A DNA stretch of 64,000 bases, from positions 62,001 to 126,000 of the forward strand of contig CAWFJZ010000048.1 of NCBI GenBank assembly GCA_963816315.1. The letters run 5' to 3'. The DNA is from CADEEN01 sp963816315 (GTDB lineage: Bacteria > Pseudomonadota > Gammaproteobacteria > Burkholderiales > Burkholderiaceae_C). Below, in pieces: positions 41,367 through 50,501 of this stretch. Under the pieces are notes generated by a model that was not told the origin of the DNA, searched no databases, and worked only from the letters and a program-made list of their open reading frames with translations. Each line of letters starts with the position of its first letter. The first letter of the stretch is position 1. The position numbers and the translations under genes are program-made.

Positions 41367-42206
41367 ATGCCAACCTTCGCCGACCCAACGCTCGACACGC
41401 TGCGCGCCTGGCTCGCCGCCGGGCCGGCCGTGCTCGTCAGCGTGCTCGAAACGCAGGGCTCGGTGCCGCGCGAGGCGGGCACGTGGATGGCGGTGTTCGC
41501 CGGCCGCGTGCTCGGCACCATCGGCGGTGGGCATCTGGAGTTCGACGCGATCGCGGCGGCGCGTGCCGCGCTGGCAGGCCGGCCCTTCGAAGCCCGGCGC
41601 CGCTTCGCCCTCGGCCCCTCGCTCGGCCAGTGTTGCGGCGGCGTGGTGCACCTCGGATTCGAGCGCGTGCAGCCCGACGGCGCAGCGGCATGGATCGAGC
41701 GCTTGCAGACCGAGCAGGACGCGCGCCGCATGCCGGTGGCCCTCTTTGGCGGCGGCCATGTCGGCCGCGCGATCGTGCGTGCGCTGGCCCCGCTGCCGGT
41801 GCGCATGCACTGGATCGACAGCCGCGACGAGGTTTTTCCCGAGCCGCTGCCGCCGCAAGTCCTGGCAGAACATTCGGCGCCGGTGGAGGCCGCGGTGCGT
41901 GACCTCGCGCCCGGCTCGCGCGTGCTGATCATGAGCTTCTCGCACGCCGAAGACCTCGAAGTCGTCGCCGCGTGCCTGATGCGGCTGCGTGAGCGGCGCC
42001 TGCGCGAGCGCGACGACCTGCCGTTCATCGGCCTGATCGGCAGCAAGACCAAGTGGGCGACGTTCAGACACCGGCTCGAAGCGCGCGGATTCACGACCGC
42101 CGAGCTGGCCCGCATCACCTGCCCGATCGGCGTGCCCGGCGTCGTCGGCAAGGAGCCCGAGGTCATCGCCGCGGCGGTGGCGGCGCAGCTGATGCAGCAG
42201 CGCTAA
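41367..42206 (+). CDS. xdhC: xanthine dehydrogenase accessory protein XdhC
   Basis: XdhC binds molybdenum cofactor, helps sulfurate it and delivers it to xanthine dehydrogenase. The 279-residue protein has an N-terminal XdhC/CoxI domain (VSVLETQGSVPREAGTWM, TIGGGHLEFDAI, SLGQCCGGVVHL with the paired cysteines) and a C-terminal Rossmann domain (PVALFGGGHVGRAIVRAL, IGLIGSKTKWATFRHRL, GVPGVVGKEPEVIA). xdhA and xdhB are not in the window; they usually lie next to xdhC. It is probably co-transcribed with the racemase. Confidence 0.9.
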   Translation: MPTFADPTLDTLRAWLAAGPAVLVSVLETQGSVPREAGTWMAVFAGRVLGTIGGGHLEFDAIAAARAALAGRPFEARRRFALGPSLGQCCGGVVHLGFERVQPDGAAAWIERLQTEQDARRMPVALFGGGHVGRAIVRALAPLPVRMHWIDSRDEVFPEPLPPQVLAEHSAPVEAAVRDLAPGSRVLIMSFSHAEDLEVVAACLMRLRERRLRERDDLPFIGLIGSKTKWATFRHRLEARGFTTAELARITCPIGVPGVVGKEPEVIAAAVAAQLMQQR

Positions 42207-42272
42207 TGCAGGGTTGTTGAGGCGGTCAGCAAAGTCGTTGACTGCGGCAAGTATCGACGGCAACATGCCGGC

Positions 42273-43206
42273 ATGGCCGGCACGGAAGAATCCCCCAATG
42301 TCGCGGCGCTGCGCCGCTTCAGCCGCTTCTACACGCGCCAGCTCGGCCTGCTCGACGAGCAGCTGCTGGGCAGCGGTTTTTCCCTCACCGAGGTGCGCCT
42401 GCTCTACGAGATCGTGCACCAGCCGGGCCTTGGCCGCCGCCGATCTGGGGCGCCTGCTGGCGATCGACGCCGGCTACCTGAGCCGCATCCTGCGCCGCTT
42501 CGTCGCCCAGGGCCTGGTCAGGCGCGGTGCGCATGCCAGCGATGCGCGCAGCAGCACGCTGTCCGCCACGGCCAAGGGCAGACGAGCGCTGGCGCCGCTG
42601 GAGCGCGGCGCCAGCGCGCAGGCCGCGGCGCTGATCTCGCACCTCGATGCCGGCAGCGCCGACGAGTTGCGGCAGGCGATGCGCACCGTCGAGCGCGCGT
42701 TGACGCCGAACCTGCGCGGCCCGCCCGAGCCTGTCGTGCTGCGCCCGCACCAGGTCGGCGACATCGGCTGGATCGCGCACCGCCAGGGCCTGCTCTATGC
42801 GCAGGAGCATGGCTACGACGACAGCTTCGAAGCGCTGGTGGCCGAGATCGCAGCCAAATTCGTGCGCGACTTCGATCCGAAGCATGAGTGCTGCTGGGTG
42901 GCCGAGCAGGGCGGGCGCATCGCCGGCGCGGTGTTCGTTGTCCGCAAGTCGGCGCGCGTGGCGCAGTTGCGCCTGCTCTATGTGGAACCTTCGGCGCGCG
43001 GCCAGGGGCTCGGCGCGCGCCTGGTCGATGAGTGCATCCGCTTCGCGCGCGCCAAGGGCTACAAGTCGCTGATGCTGTGGACGCAGTCGCACCTCGACGC
43101 GGCGCGCCGCATCTACACGTCGCGCGGCTTCACGCTGGAAAAGCAGGAGCGGCATCGCTCGTTCGGCAAGTCGCTGGTGGGGCAGTATTGGACGTTGGAG
43201 TTGTGA
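42273..43206 (+). CDS. MarR-GNAT fusion protein (one-base frameshift)
   Basis: The protein joins a MarR winged helix (about 1-150: RRFSRFYTRQLGLLDEQLLG, GYLSRILRRFVAQGLVRR) to a GNAT acetyltransferase domain (about 155-310: LRLLYVEPSARGQGLGARLVDECIRFA, RRIYTSRGFTLEKQ). The frame shifts by +1 at about 42425-42432, after EIVHQPG. Removing one base, probably a C, joins it to LAAADLGRLLAIDAG and gives about 310 residues, normal for this fusion family. It should regulate transcription and acetylate an unknown small molecule. Its stop overlaps the exporter start as GTGA. Confidence 0.85.
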
Positions 43207-44121
43207 CCACGGAGCGCCTGGCCCTGGGTGCGGCGGCGTTGGCGGGCATCCAGGTCGGCGCCAGCATCGCCGGCAGCCGCTGGTTGGTGCACGACCTCGG
43301 CCCGCTGTCGCTGACTTTCCTGCGCTATGCGGTTGCGCTGGCGACGCTCGTGCCGCTGCTGGCGATGGTCGGCGGCACGCGAGCCTCGCTGGCAGCGTTT
43401 GACGGCCGGCGATGCGATCCGCGTCGCCCTGCTCGGCATCGTGCAGTTCGGCGTGCTGATCGCGCTGCTCAATGTCGGCTTGAAGCATGTCGATGCCGGC
43501 GTGGGCGCGCTGCTGTTCGCGACCTTTCCGCTGATGACGCTGGTCATCGCCACCGCGGCCGGCCACGAGCGCTTCGATGCACCGCTGGCCGCCGGCGTGC
43601 TGCTGACGATCGTCGGCGTCGGCCTGGCGCTGGGTGTGCATCCGCCGGCGATGACCGGCGGCAACTTCGTGCTCGGCGCTTCCTGCGTGCTCGTCGCCGC
43701 GCTCTGCGGCGCGGCCTGTTCGGTGCTGTACCGGCCGCTGCTGCATCGCCATGCCACGCTGCCGCTGGGCACGTTGGCGATGGCGGCCGCTGTGCTCGCG
43801 CTGGCACCGGTGGCGGCGGCTGAGGGCTTGTGGTCGCAGGCGCGCGCGCTGTCGTTCTTGCAGGCCGCGGTCGTGATCGCCATCGGCTTGTCGAGCGGCG
43901 TCGGCTACTGGATGTGGCTGTGGGTGCTCAAGCACACCGCACCGACGAAGGCGACGACGTTTCTTGCACTGAGCCCCGTCACGGCCGCGCTGATCGGCAT
44001 GTTCGCATTGGGCGAGCCGATCAGCGCCGGACTCGTCGCCGGCGTGGTCTGCATCCTGCTCGGGCTGCTGCTGACCGCATCGCGCCGGATCTCGCTGGCG
44101 TCACCGCTGCACAGTCCCTGA
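43203..44121 (+). CDS. EamA/DMT-superfamily exporter (one-base frameshift)
   Basis: The protein has about ten helices arranged as two EamA repeats of the drug/metabolite transporter superfamily. The first half reads LGPLSLTFLRYAVALATLVPLL and the second begins LTAGDAIRVALLGIVQFGVLIALLNVG and ends GEPISAGLVAGVVCILLGLLL. The frame shifts by +1 at about 43396-43402. Taking out one T of GTTTG restores about 305 residues. It begins with GTG overlapping the acetyltransferase stop, so it may export what that enzyme makes. Its 3' end overlaps viaA on the other strand by 21 bases. Confidence 0.82.
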
Positions 44122-45624
44122 ATGCCGCGCTGGCTCAGAAGGCAGCGTGCTGTGGCGCGCTGAATCAGAAGGCAGCGTGCTGTGACGCGCTGCGTGCGCC
44201 GACAACGCATTCGGAAAATACATCGCCGTCAGGCTCTTGCTGTGCACCGGGCTCGTCGCATTGGCGTCCGCGCTGTCGGCGTGGCGCCGCCAATCGCGCA
44301 CCCAGTGGATGGCGTCGCAGACTTCGAGCAGGCCCATCGTCTCGCGGTCGCCGACGAGCACGCCTTGCACGTGCAAGCCGAGCTCGTTTCGCGTGCGGTC
44401 GAGCTTGTCGAGCGTGGCCCGCACGCAGCCGAACTCGCCGTCGCTGACGATCAGCAGGTCGGCGCCTTGCCACGCCGCCTCGTGCACGCAGGCGATCGCG
44501 CGTTCGATGGGGGTCTGCACGTCGGTGCCGCCGTCGAAGGATTGCGCCATCAGATCGAGCGTGGCGTTCAAGTCGCCGAGATCGCGTTCGATCAACTCCT
44601 CGGGCCCGCCGAAGGCGAGCAGCTTGCAGGCACGTCCGCTCGCATGCGCTTCGCGCAGCGCGGCAATTGCCACCGCCTTGGCGACGTTCTCCGGCGCGCC
44701 GGCCATCGAGCCCGAGGTGTCGAGGCAGAGCACGAACGGGCCGCGCTCGAGAGCCTGCGAGGGCGGCGCGGCGCCGGCGTTGTCTTGAACGCGGCCGTGC
44801 GGGTCGGGCCGCCAGTCGATCACCACGGCTTCGGTGTCGTGCGCGAGCAGCCGGCCCTCGGCCTGACGCGCGCGCCACAGGCGTTTGCCGACGGGGTGGC
44901 GCAGCAGGATCGCTTCGCTGGGCAGCATGTGCTCGATGCGCGAGTCGAAGCGGATGCCGGTGATCTCGCCCGGCGCGCCGGGCAGGCGTGTTTGCACGGC
45001 GCGCAGCGGCACGCGTTGTGATGCCGCCTGCGGTGTCGGTGTACGGTCGGCGCGCGGCGAGAACTCGCGGCGGCCGAGGCTTTGCAGCAGCGCCGTCACC
45101 TCGGGCAACAACGCCAACCGCTCGGCGGCGCGCCGCGCCTCGTGCCATGCGCGCGAGCGCAAGCGGCCACGCAGCTCGCCCCAGGGCAGGTGCGCGCCAC
45201 CGGACAAGTCGCGCAGCAACGCGAGGTCGGCTTCGAGGCCGTGCAGTTCCAGCTGCCAGGACTGCTCGAACTCGTGTGCGACTTGGGCAATGGCGGCGTC
45301 GCGCGTCAGTCGCGGTTCGAGGTTCACCGCGCGGTCGAGGTGCCACAGCATCGTGCGCAGCACCTGCTCGGCCAGCGCGGGCGTGGCGCGCGTGAAGCCG
45401 GGCAGGGTCAGCGCGCCGACAACGTGGCGCAGCGCGGCGGCGGCGTGGGCATCGCCGAAGTCGGCGTCGGTGGCCGGCAACGCGCCGGCGACGAGCGCCG
45501 CGATCCACGCGCGCACATCGTCGAGCCGCCGCTCGCGTTGGCCGACGGCCGCGGTCAGCGTCGGCAACCACACCGTTCGCGGCAGCGCCTGCAGGCGGTC
45601 GTACGGCGCGTCGAAGCTGCGCAT
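44101..45624 (-). CDS. viaA: ViaA-like von Willebrand A protein
   Basis: This is the partner of the RavA ATPase. The 507-residue protein has a long helical N-terminal half and a C-terminal VWA domain (about 320-475) with the MIDAS-type VLCLDTSGSMAGAPENVAKA, SFDGGTDVQTPI and LLIVSDGEFG. E. coli ViaA is about 480 residues; the extra C-terminal tail here contains a decapeptide ARHSTLPS repeated two and a half times, encoded by a 30-base tandem repeat. Its ATG overlaps the ravA stop. The tail overlaps the end of the convergent exporter gene. Confidence 0.87.
   Translation of the reverse strand: MRSFDAPYDRLQALPRTVWLPTLTAAVGQRERRLDDVRAWIAALVAGALPATDADFGDAHAAAALRHVVGALTLPGFTRATPALAEQVLRTMLWHLDRAVNLEPRLTRDAAIAQVAHEFEQSWQLELHGLEADLALLRDLSGGAHLPWGELRGRLRSRAWHEARRAAERLALLPEVTALLQSLGRREFSPRADRTPTPQAASQRVPLRAVQTRLPGAPGEITGIRFDSRIEHMLPSEAILLRHPVGKRLWRARQAEGRLLAHDTEAVVIDWRPDPHGRVQDNAGAAPPSQALERGPFVLCLDTSGSMAGAPENVAKAVAIAALREAHASGRACKLLAFGGPEELIERDLGDLNATLDLMAQSFDGGTDVQTPIERAIACVHEAAWQGADLLIVSDGEFGCVRATLDKLDRTRNELGLHVQGVLVGDRETMGLLEVCDAIHWVRDWRRHADSADANATSPVHSKSLTAMYFPNALSAHAARHSTLPSDSARHSTLPSEPARHSGTVQR
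44135..44194. repeat. 30-base tandem repeat in the viaA 3' end
   Basis: Two adjacent 30-base units (44135-44164 and 44165-44194) begin TCAGAAGGCAGCGTGCTGTG and differ at only a few positions. A partial third unit lies before them. They encode the repeated ARHSTLPS decapeptide at the ViaA C-terminus. The number of units may vary between strains. Confidence 0.85.
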
Positions 45625-47030
45625 CAAACGGTATCGGCAATGGCGATCGGCGCCGGCGCAGCGGTGGCTTGCTCGTCGCACGGCAGAGCGGCAAAGCCCG
45701 TGCGCGTGGCTGCGAGGCGGGCGGCAAGACCATCGAGCATCGACAACGCTGTCGCATGCGCGTGCGCCAACTGCGCGCACAGCGCAGGCGGCATCCACAA
45801 GCGCGTTGCCAAGGCGGCCTCTTGCGCGCGGATGCGTGCCCGCAGCTCGGCACGCGACGCTGCCACTTGCGCCTCGATCTCGCTCACCTGCTCGACGCGG
45901 CAGCGGATGTGCACGGGGCTCCAGCGCCGGCGCAGCTTGTCTTCGAGGCGTGCAGAAACGATGCGCTGCGCGTTGGGCTGCGCATCGTCGTCGCGCTCGC
46001 CCAGGCCGATGGCGCGCGCGATTGCCAGCTTGCCGGCAGCGTCGTCATCGTCTTCGGGCGGTGCCGAGGCTTCGATGTCGAGCTGCTTCTCGAAGGCCTG
46101 CACCGCGCGCTCGAGCCACCGTGCTTCACCAGGCGGCGTGGCCAACAAGTCGCGCTCGAACCATTGCTGCAACGCCGGCACGCTCTCGGGCCTGGCGCTG
46201 GCCACGTAAGGCGCCAGCCAGAGGTCGTATTCATCGACCTCGTCGCGGCCTTCGCTCGCGGCAGCGGTGCGCGCAAGCGCAACGAACTGTCGCCAGCGGC
46301 GATCCGACAACGCAGGTTCGTCGTGCGCGGCCAGCCACTGGCGCAGCGCGGTGCAGGCACTGACGAAGCCGTCGCCGAGCCTGACGCCCGCCGCGGCGGT
46401 GGCGATCGCCTCACGCTCGGCCGGCAACAGCGGCGCATCGATGCGCGACGCCGCATGACCCAGCGCCAGCAACGCCGCGAAGTTGCCGTCGCCGACGGGC
46501 GCCACCGGCACGCGCAGCAGAAAGCGGTCGTAGAACGCATGCAACGCGTCGTCGGCCGGCACCTCGTTGCTGGCGGCCACGACGCACACCAGCGGCGTGC
46601 GCAAGCGCCGCGTGCCGTTGTCGAACTCGCGCTCGTTGAGCAGCGTCAGCAGTGCGTTGAGGATGGCCGAGTTCGCCTTGAAGACCTCGTCGAGAAAGGC
46701 GATGCCGGCGGTCGGCAGGAAGCCGTCGGTGAGGCGCTCGTAGCGGTCGTCTTCCAAAGCCTTCAGCGACAGCGGGCCGAACAGCTCCTCCGGCGTCGAG
46801 AAGCGCGTCAGCAGGCGCTCGAAGTAGCGCGTCTGGCCGAACGCACTGTGCAGCCGCCGCGCCAGCGCGCTCTTGGCGGTGCCCGGCGGGCCGATCAACA
46901 GCACATGTTCACCCGCGAGCGCGGCGAGCAGCGCCAGACGGACAGGGGCTTCGCGTTCGAGCAGGCCGTGGCCGAGGCTCGTCAGCAGCGCGCGCAGACG
47001 CGGTGCGGGCAGGGGTGAAGTCACGGCCAT
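45624..47030 (-). CDS. ravA: RavA-type MoxR AAA+ ATPase
   Basis: The 468-residue ATPase has Walker A GPPGTAKSAL, the RavA signature LLTRFSTPEELFGPLSLKAL, YERLTDGFLPTAGIAFLDEVFKA (Walker B), sensor ASNEVPADD and a long C-terminal helical part containing the LARA-like region. In E. coli RavA-ViaA binds lipids and respiratory complexes (Nuo, Frd) and affects aminoglycoside sensitivity. The overlap with viaA supports the same complex here. The ATG at 47030 starts with MAVTSPLPAPRLRALL. Confidence 0.9.
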   Translation of the reverse strand: MAVTSPLPAPRLRALLTSLGHGLLEREAPVRLALLAALAGEHVLLIGPPGTAKSALARRLHSAFGQTRYFERLLTRFSTPEELFGPLSLKALEDDRYERLTDGFLPTAGIAFLDEVFKANSAILNALLTLLNEREFDNGTRRLRTPLVCVVAASNEVPADDALHAFYDRFLLRVPVAPVGDGNFAALLALGHAASRIDAPLLPAEREAIATAAAGVRLGDGFVSACTALRQWLAAHDEPALSDRRWRQFVALARTAAASEGRDEVDEYDLWLAPYVASARPESVPALQQWFERDLLATPPGEARWLERAVQAFEKQLDIEASAPPEDDDDAAGKLAIARAIGLGERDDDAQPNAQRIVSARLEDKLRRRWSPVHIRCRVEQVSEIEAQVAASRAELRARIRAQEAALATRLWMPPALCAQLAHAHATALSMLDGLAARLAATRTGFAALPCDEQATAAPAPIAIADTV

Positions 47031-47194
47031 GGCGCGATTGTGGCGGGCGGACGAAAGGCGCTGCAAAGCGTGTCGGAATCGACGCTGCCCGCGGCAAAGG
47101 CGCTGCGTCGCCGCCAACACTACGGTTGCCTGCATCTAAGGTCGGCGTGGCTGCGTAGCGCAGCAAACTTACCTTTGAATTTCGGAGATCGACG

Positions 47195-48103
47195 ATGACC
47201 CGCAGTCCTTCCGGCCACGTGGCCTTGGCCGTCCTGGCGCTGACCCTCGGCGCCGGTGTTGCGCAGGCCGCCGACGGCAAGTTGCTGCTGACCGGCGGCG
47301 TGGCCAGCATCGACGGCGCGGCCGGCGGTGGCTTGACGCCCTGGGCGGTGACCGGCAGCTACGCCACGCGCGGCCAGGTCGGCGGCACGGCGCATGTCAC
47401 TGCCGCGAGAACGCAGGACTACGCGCTGCTGACCTATGGCGCAGCCTTCAGCTGGAACGAGCGCATCGAGTTCTCTCTGGCGCGGCAGCAGTTCGACACC
47501 AAGGACAACCTGGCACCGTTGGGCTTGTCGGGCTTGAAGCTGAAGCAGGACATCGTCGGCATCAAGGCACGACTGGCCGGTGACGCCGTGCTCGACAGCG
47601 ACACGCTGATGCCGCAGATCGCGCTCGGCCTGCAATACAAGCGCACGCATGCCGGCGCGCTCGGCCCGACGCTGTTCGGCCCGCTCGGCGCCAAGGAGCA
47701 TGGCGTCGATGTCTATGCCAGCGCGACCAAGCTGTTTCTGGCGCAGAGCGTGCTCGTCAACGGCACGCTGCGCGCGACCAAGGCCAACCAGAACGGCCTG
47801 CTCGGCTTCGGCGGTGCGCAGAGCAGCCGCTACAAGCTGCAGCCCGAGGTGTCGGTCGCACTGTTGTTGCGCAAGGATGTGGCCCTCGGCGCCGAGTACC
47901 GAGCCAAGCCCGACAACCTGAACCGCAGCGTGCTCGGCGACGGTGCGCTCAAAGAAGACGACTGGTTCGATCTGTTCATCGCCTGGGCGCCGAGCAAACA
48001 GGTCTCGCTGACGGCAGCGTATGTCGATCTCGGCAAGATCGTGCCGGCCCTGCAGCCGAAGCGGCAGAACGGCGCTTACCTGTCGGCGCAGTTTTCATTC
48101 TGA
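47195..48103 (+). CDS. DUF3034 family exported beta-barrel-like protein
   Basis: The 302-residue protein has a signal peptide (VALAVLALTLGAGVAQAA) and then alternating polar and hydrophobic strands (GKLLLTGGVASIDGAAGGGLTPWA, IEFSLARQQFD, SVALLLRKDVALGAEYRAKP), ending in QFSF. This pattern, with a terminal phenylalanine, is typical of outer-membrane beta-barrels. DUF3034 has no assigned role. A GGAG site precedes the ATG. A truncated haemoglobin gene follows 7 bases later, and the two are probably one operon. Confidence 0.85.
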   Translation: MTRSPSGHVALAVLALTLGAGVAQAADGKLLLTGGVASIDGAAGGGLTPWAVTGSYATRGQVGGTAHVTAARTQDYALLTYGAAFSWNERIEFSLARQQFDTKDNLAPLGLSGLKLKQDIVGIKARLAGDAVLDSDTLMPQIALGLQYKRTHAGALGPTLFGPLGAKEHGVDVYASATKLFLAQSVLVNGTLRATKANQNGLLGFGGAQSSRYKLQPEVSVALLLRKDVALGAEYRAKPDNLNRSVLGDGALKEDDWFDLFIAWAPSKQVSLTAAYVDLGKIVPALQPKRQNGAYLSAQFSF

Positions 48104-48110
48104 GGTCATC

Positions 48111-48557
48111 ATGCGACGTGTCATCCCCGCCCTCGTGCTGGCCTGTGCCGGCTTCGTCATCTGCACCACCGCCGAGGCGCAAACAACCAAACCCGCCGAC
48201 GACAGCGTCTATCAGGCCTTCGGTCAGAAGGCCGGCATCCAGGCGCTGATGGAAGACTTCTTCACCCGCTTGAAGGCCGATGCGCGCACGGCGCCGTTCT
48301 TCAAGGACACCAACCGCGCCAACCTCGTCGAGCAGTTGACCGAGCAGCTTTGCCAGGAGTCCGGCGGCCCTTGCGTCTATAAAGGCGCGCCGATGGACAA
48401 GGTGCACCGCGACCTCGACATCGGCAAGGAGCACTTCAACGCGCTGGTCGAGGTGCTGCAGCAAAGCATGGAGGCCAAAGGCATCGCATTCAGTGCTCAG
48501 AACCGGATGCTGGCGCGGCTGGCGCCGATGCACCGCGACATCATCACGACGCCCTAG
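48111..48557 (+). CDS. exported group 1 truncated haemoglobin
   Basis: The 148-residue protein has a signal peptide (MRRVIPALVLACAGFVICTTAEA) and then a truncated globin of the group 1/N type: VYQAFGQKAGIQALMEDFF, APFFKDTNRANLVEQLTEQLCQESGG and the haem-binding helix with DIGKEHFNALV. Truncated haemoglobins usually lie in the cytoplasm, so the signal peptide is notable and implies a periplasmic role in O2 or NO chemistry. It overlaps lldD tail to tail by four bases. Confidence 0.85.
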   Translation: MRRVIPALVLACAGFVICTTAEAQTTKPADDSVYQAFGQKAGIQALMEDFFTRLKADARTAPFFKDTNRANLVEQLTEQLCQESGGPCVYKGAPMDKVHRDLDIGKEHFNALVEVLQQSMEAKGIAFSAQNRMLARLAPMHRDIITTP

Positions 48558-49702
48558 AACGTGCCCGGTCGCAGGATGCTGCGATCGACGTTCTGCAATT
48601 GCGTGTGGCCGCAGAAGGCCATCGTCACGTCGAGCTCCTTGTGCAGGATCTGCAGCGCGCGCGTCACGCCGGCTTCGCCCATCGCACCCAGGCCGTAAGC
48701 CATCGCGCGGCCGATCATCGTGCCGCGGGCGCCCAGCGCCCAGGCTTTGAGCACGTCCTGGCCGCTGCGGATGCCGCCGTCCATCCAGACTTCGGTTTTG
48801 TCGCCGACCGCTTCGACGATCGCCGGCAGCGCGCGGATCGAGGAGGGCGCGCCGTCCAACTGGCGACCGCCGTGGTTGCTGACGACGATCGCATCGGCGC
48901 CATGCTGCACCGCAAGCCGCGCGTCTTCGACTTCCATGATGCCCTTCAGAATGAACTTGCCGCCCCAGCGCTCGCGCACCCAATCGACGTCGGCCCACGA
49001 CAGCCGCGGGTCGAACTGCTCGTTGGTCCAGGCGGCGAGCGACTTCATGTCGCTCACGTCCTTGACGTGGCCGACGAGGTTGCCGAACGAGTGCCGGCGC
49101 GTGCCGAGCATGCCCAGACACCAGCGCGGCTTGGTCATCATGTCGAGCAGGTTGCGCAGCGACGGGATGACCGACGCGCGCAGGTCGTTCTTCAGATCCT
49201 TGTGGCGCTGGCCGATGACCTGCAGATCGAGCGTCAGCACCAGCGCACTGCACTTGGCGGCCTTGCAGCGATCGATCATGCGCGACATCGCGTCGCGGTC
49301 GCGCATCATGTAGAGCTGGAACCAGAACGGCGCGGTCGTGTTCGCAGCGATATCTTCGATCGAGCAGATGCTCATCGTCGACAGCGTGAACGGGATGCCG
49401 AACTTCTCGGCCGCCTTGGCCGCCAGAATCTCACCGTCGGCATGCTGCATGCCCGTCATGCCCACCGGCGCGATCGCCACCGGCATCTTCGCCGCCTGGC
49501 CGACCATCGTCACCGCGGTGCTGCGGTTTTCCATGTTGACCGCCACACGCTGGCGCAACTGGATGGTCTGGAAGTCGGCCTCGTTGGCGCGGTAGGTGCC
49601 TTCGGTCCACGAGCCGCTGTCGGCGTAGTCGTAGAACATGCGCGGCACGCGCTGTTGCGCGAGAACGCGCAGGTCTTCGATGCAGGTGATGACGGGCGGC
49701 AT
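48554..49702 (-). CDS. lldD: FMN-dependent alpha-hydroxy-acid (L-lactate) dehydrogenase
   Basis: The 382-residue enzyme oxidises L-lactate or a similar 2-hydroxy acid with FMN and passes electrons to quinones. It shows VPRMFYDYADSGSWTEGTYR, MPVAIAPVGMTGMQHADGE, LVLTLDLQVIGQRHKDLKND, FILKGIMEVEDAR and the catalytic His-Gly motif VVSNHGGRQLDG. The ATG at 49702 matches the LldD start. It stands alone. Glycolate or mandelate oxidase activity is possible because the family is close-knit. Confidence 0.88.
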   Translation of the reverse strand: MPPVITCIEDLRVLAQQRVPRMFYDYADSGSWTEGTYRANEADFQTIQLRQRVAVNMENRSTAVTMVGQAAKMPVAIAPVGMTGMQHADGEILAAKAAEKFGIPFTLSTMSICSIEDIAANTTAPFWFQLYMMRDRDAMSRMIDRCKAAKCSALVLTLDLQVIGQRHKDLKNDLRASVIPSLRNLLDMMTKPRWCLGMLGTRRHSFGNLVGHVKDVSDMKSLAAWTNEQFDPRLSWADVDWVRERWGGKFILKGIMEVEDARLAVQHGADAIVVSNHGGRQLDGAPSSIRALPAIVEAVGDKTEVWMDGGIRSGQDVLKAWALGARGTMIGRAMAYGLGAMGEAGVTRALQILHKELDVTMAFCGHTQLQNVDRSILRPGTF

Positions 49703-49756
49703 GGATCGTTCCTCCAGCCCGCATCGTAGCGGCGGCGCGGCAGGCTGCCGCGCTCG

Positions 49757-50422
49757 TCAGTGGGCGGTCGCGGCCGGCCGCGCGGCGCGGGTGCGCGGCG
49801 TGAAGTTGAGTTTGGCCTCGGCGTTGCTGGCCAGCGCGACTTGCAGCGCCTGCGCCGCCTGCTCGGTCAACTGATCCGGGTGCCAGACGCGCAACTCGGC
49901 CGCGCCATCGGGCACGCCTTCGATGCGCACGCGGCCCGCGGCATCGCTGACCGCGCTCCACGGCGTGTCCGAGACGAAGACATGGCCGCGCATCGAGCCG
50001 TGCAGATGGCAGCCGAGCACGATCGCGCCGGCCTGGTCCAGCACGACGTCGGCGCTGCTGTCGTTGCCGCTCTTGGCCGGCCCCATGCGCAGGTCGATCT
50101 GCTTGGCCGGCGCCACCGAGCCGAGCGGCCCGCCGGCCAGCGAGCGCACATGGTGGTCGTAAGCGTCGCGGTTGACGAAGCGCACGCTGCCGCCCTTCGG
50201 CACCACGGTGACGAAGGGCTCGTAGCGAATGTCCTGCTGCGTCACCACGGCCACCGGCGGGGCAGGGCGCGGCGTCCACGCCACGGTGGGCCGCACCTGG
50301 ACGACGACGTTGGCCGCGGGCTTGCCGTCGGCGCCGGTCACTGTGACTTGCACCGTGCCGGCGCTGGCCAGAAAAGAGAACAAGGCCAGTGCGGTGGCGA
50401 GGAGGGTGCGTTCAAACGTCAT
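49757..50422 (-). CDS. cupredoxin-like periplasmic protein
   Basis: The 221-residue protein has a signal peptide (LATALALFSFLASAGTVQ) and a plastocyanin-type fold with candidate type 1 copper ligands His90/91 in RDAYDHHVRS and Cys138, His141 and Met144 in VLGCHLHGSMRGH. A C-terminal extension (about 160-221) may be a separate small domain. It resembles methylamine-utilisation-type copper proteins and probably carries electrons in the periplasm. The partner is unknown. Confidence 0.8.
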   Translation of the reverse strand: MTFERTLLATALALFSFLASAGTVQVTVTGADGKPAANVVVQVRPTVAWTPRPAPPVAVVTQQDIRYEPFVTVVPKGGSVRFVNRDAYDHHVRSLAGGPLGSVAPAKQIDLRMGPAKSGNDSSADVVLDQAGAIVLGCHLHGSMRGHVFVSDTPWSAVSDAAGRVRIEGVPDGAAELRVWHPDQLTEQAAQALQVALASNAEAKLNFTPRTRAARPAATAH

Positions 50423-50501
50423 TGCGGTCTTTCTCGTCGATCGATGCCCTTCGGTACGCAGCGCGATGCGGCGGCGGATGCGCCGCGCATGACGCGAACG
50501 G

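Noticed and set aside
44135..44194. Tandem repeats as a CRISPR remnant
   Set aside because: The units are adjacent with no spacers and are in frame with viaA.
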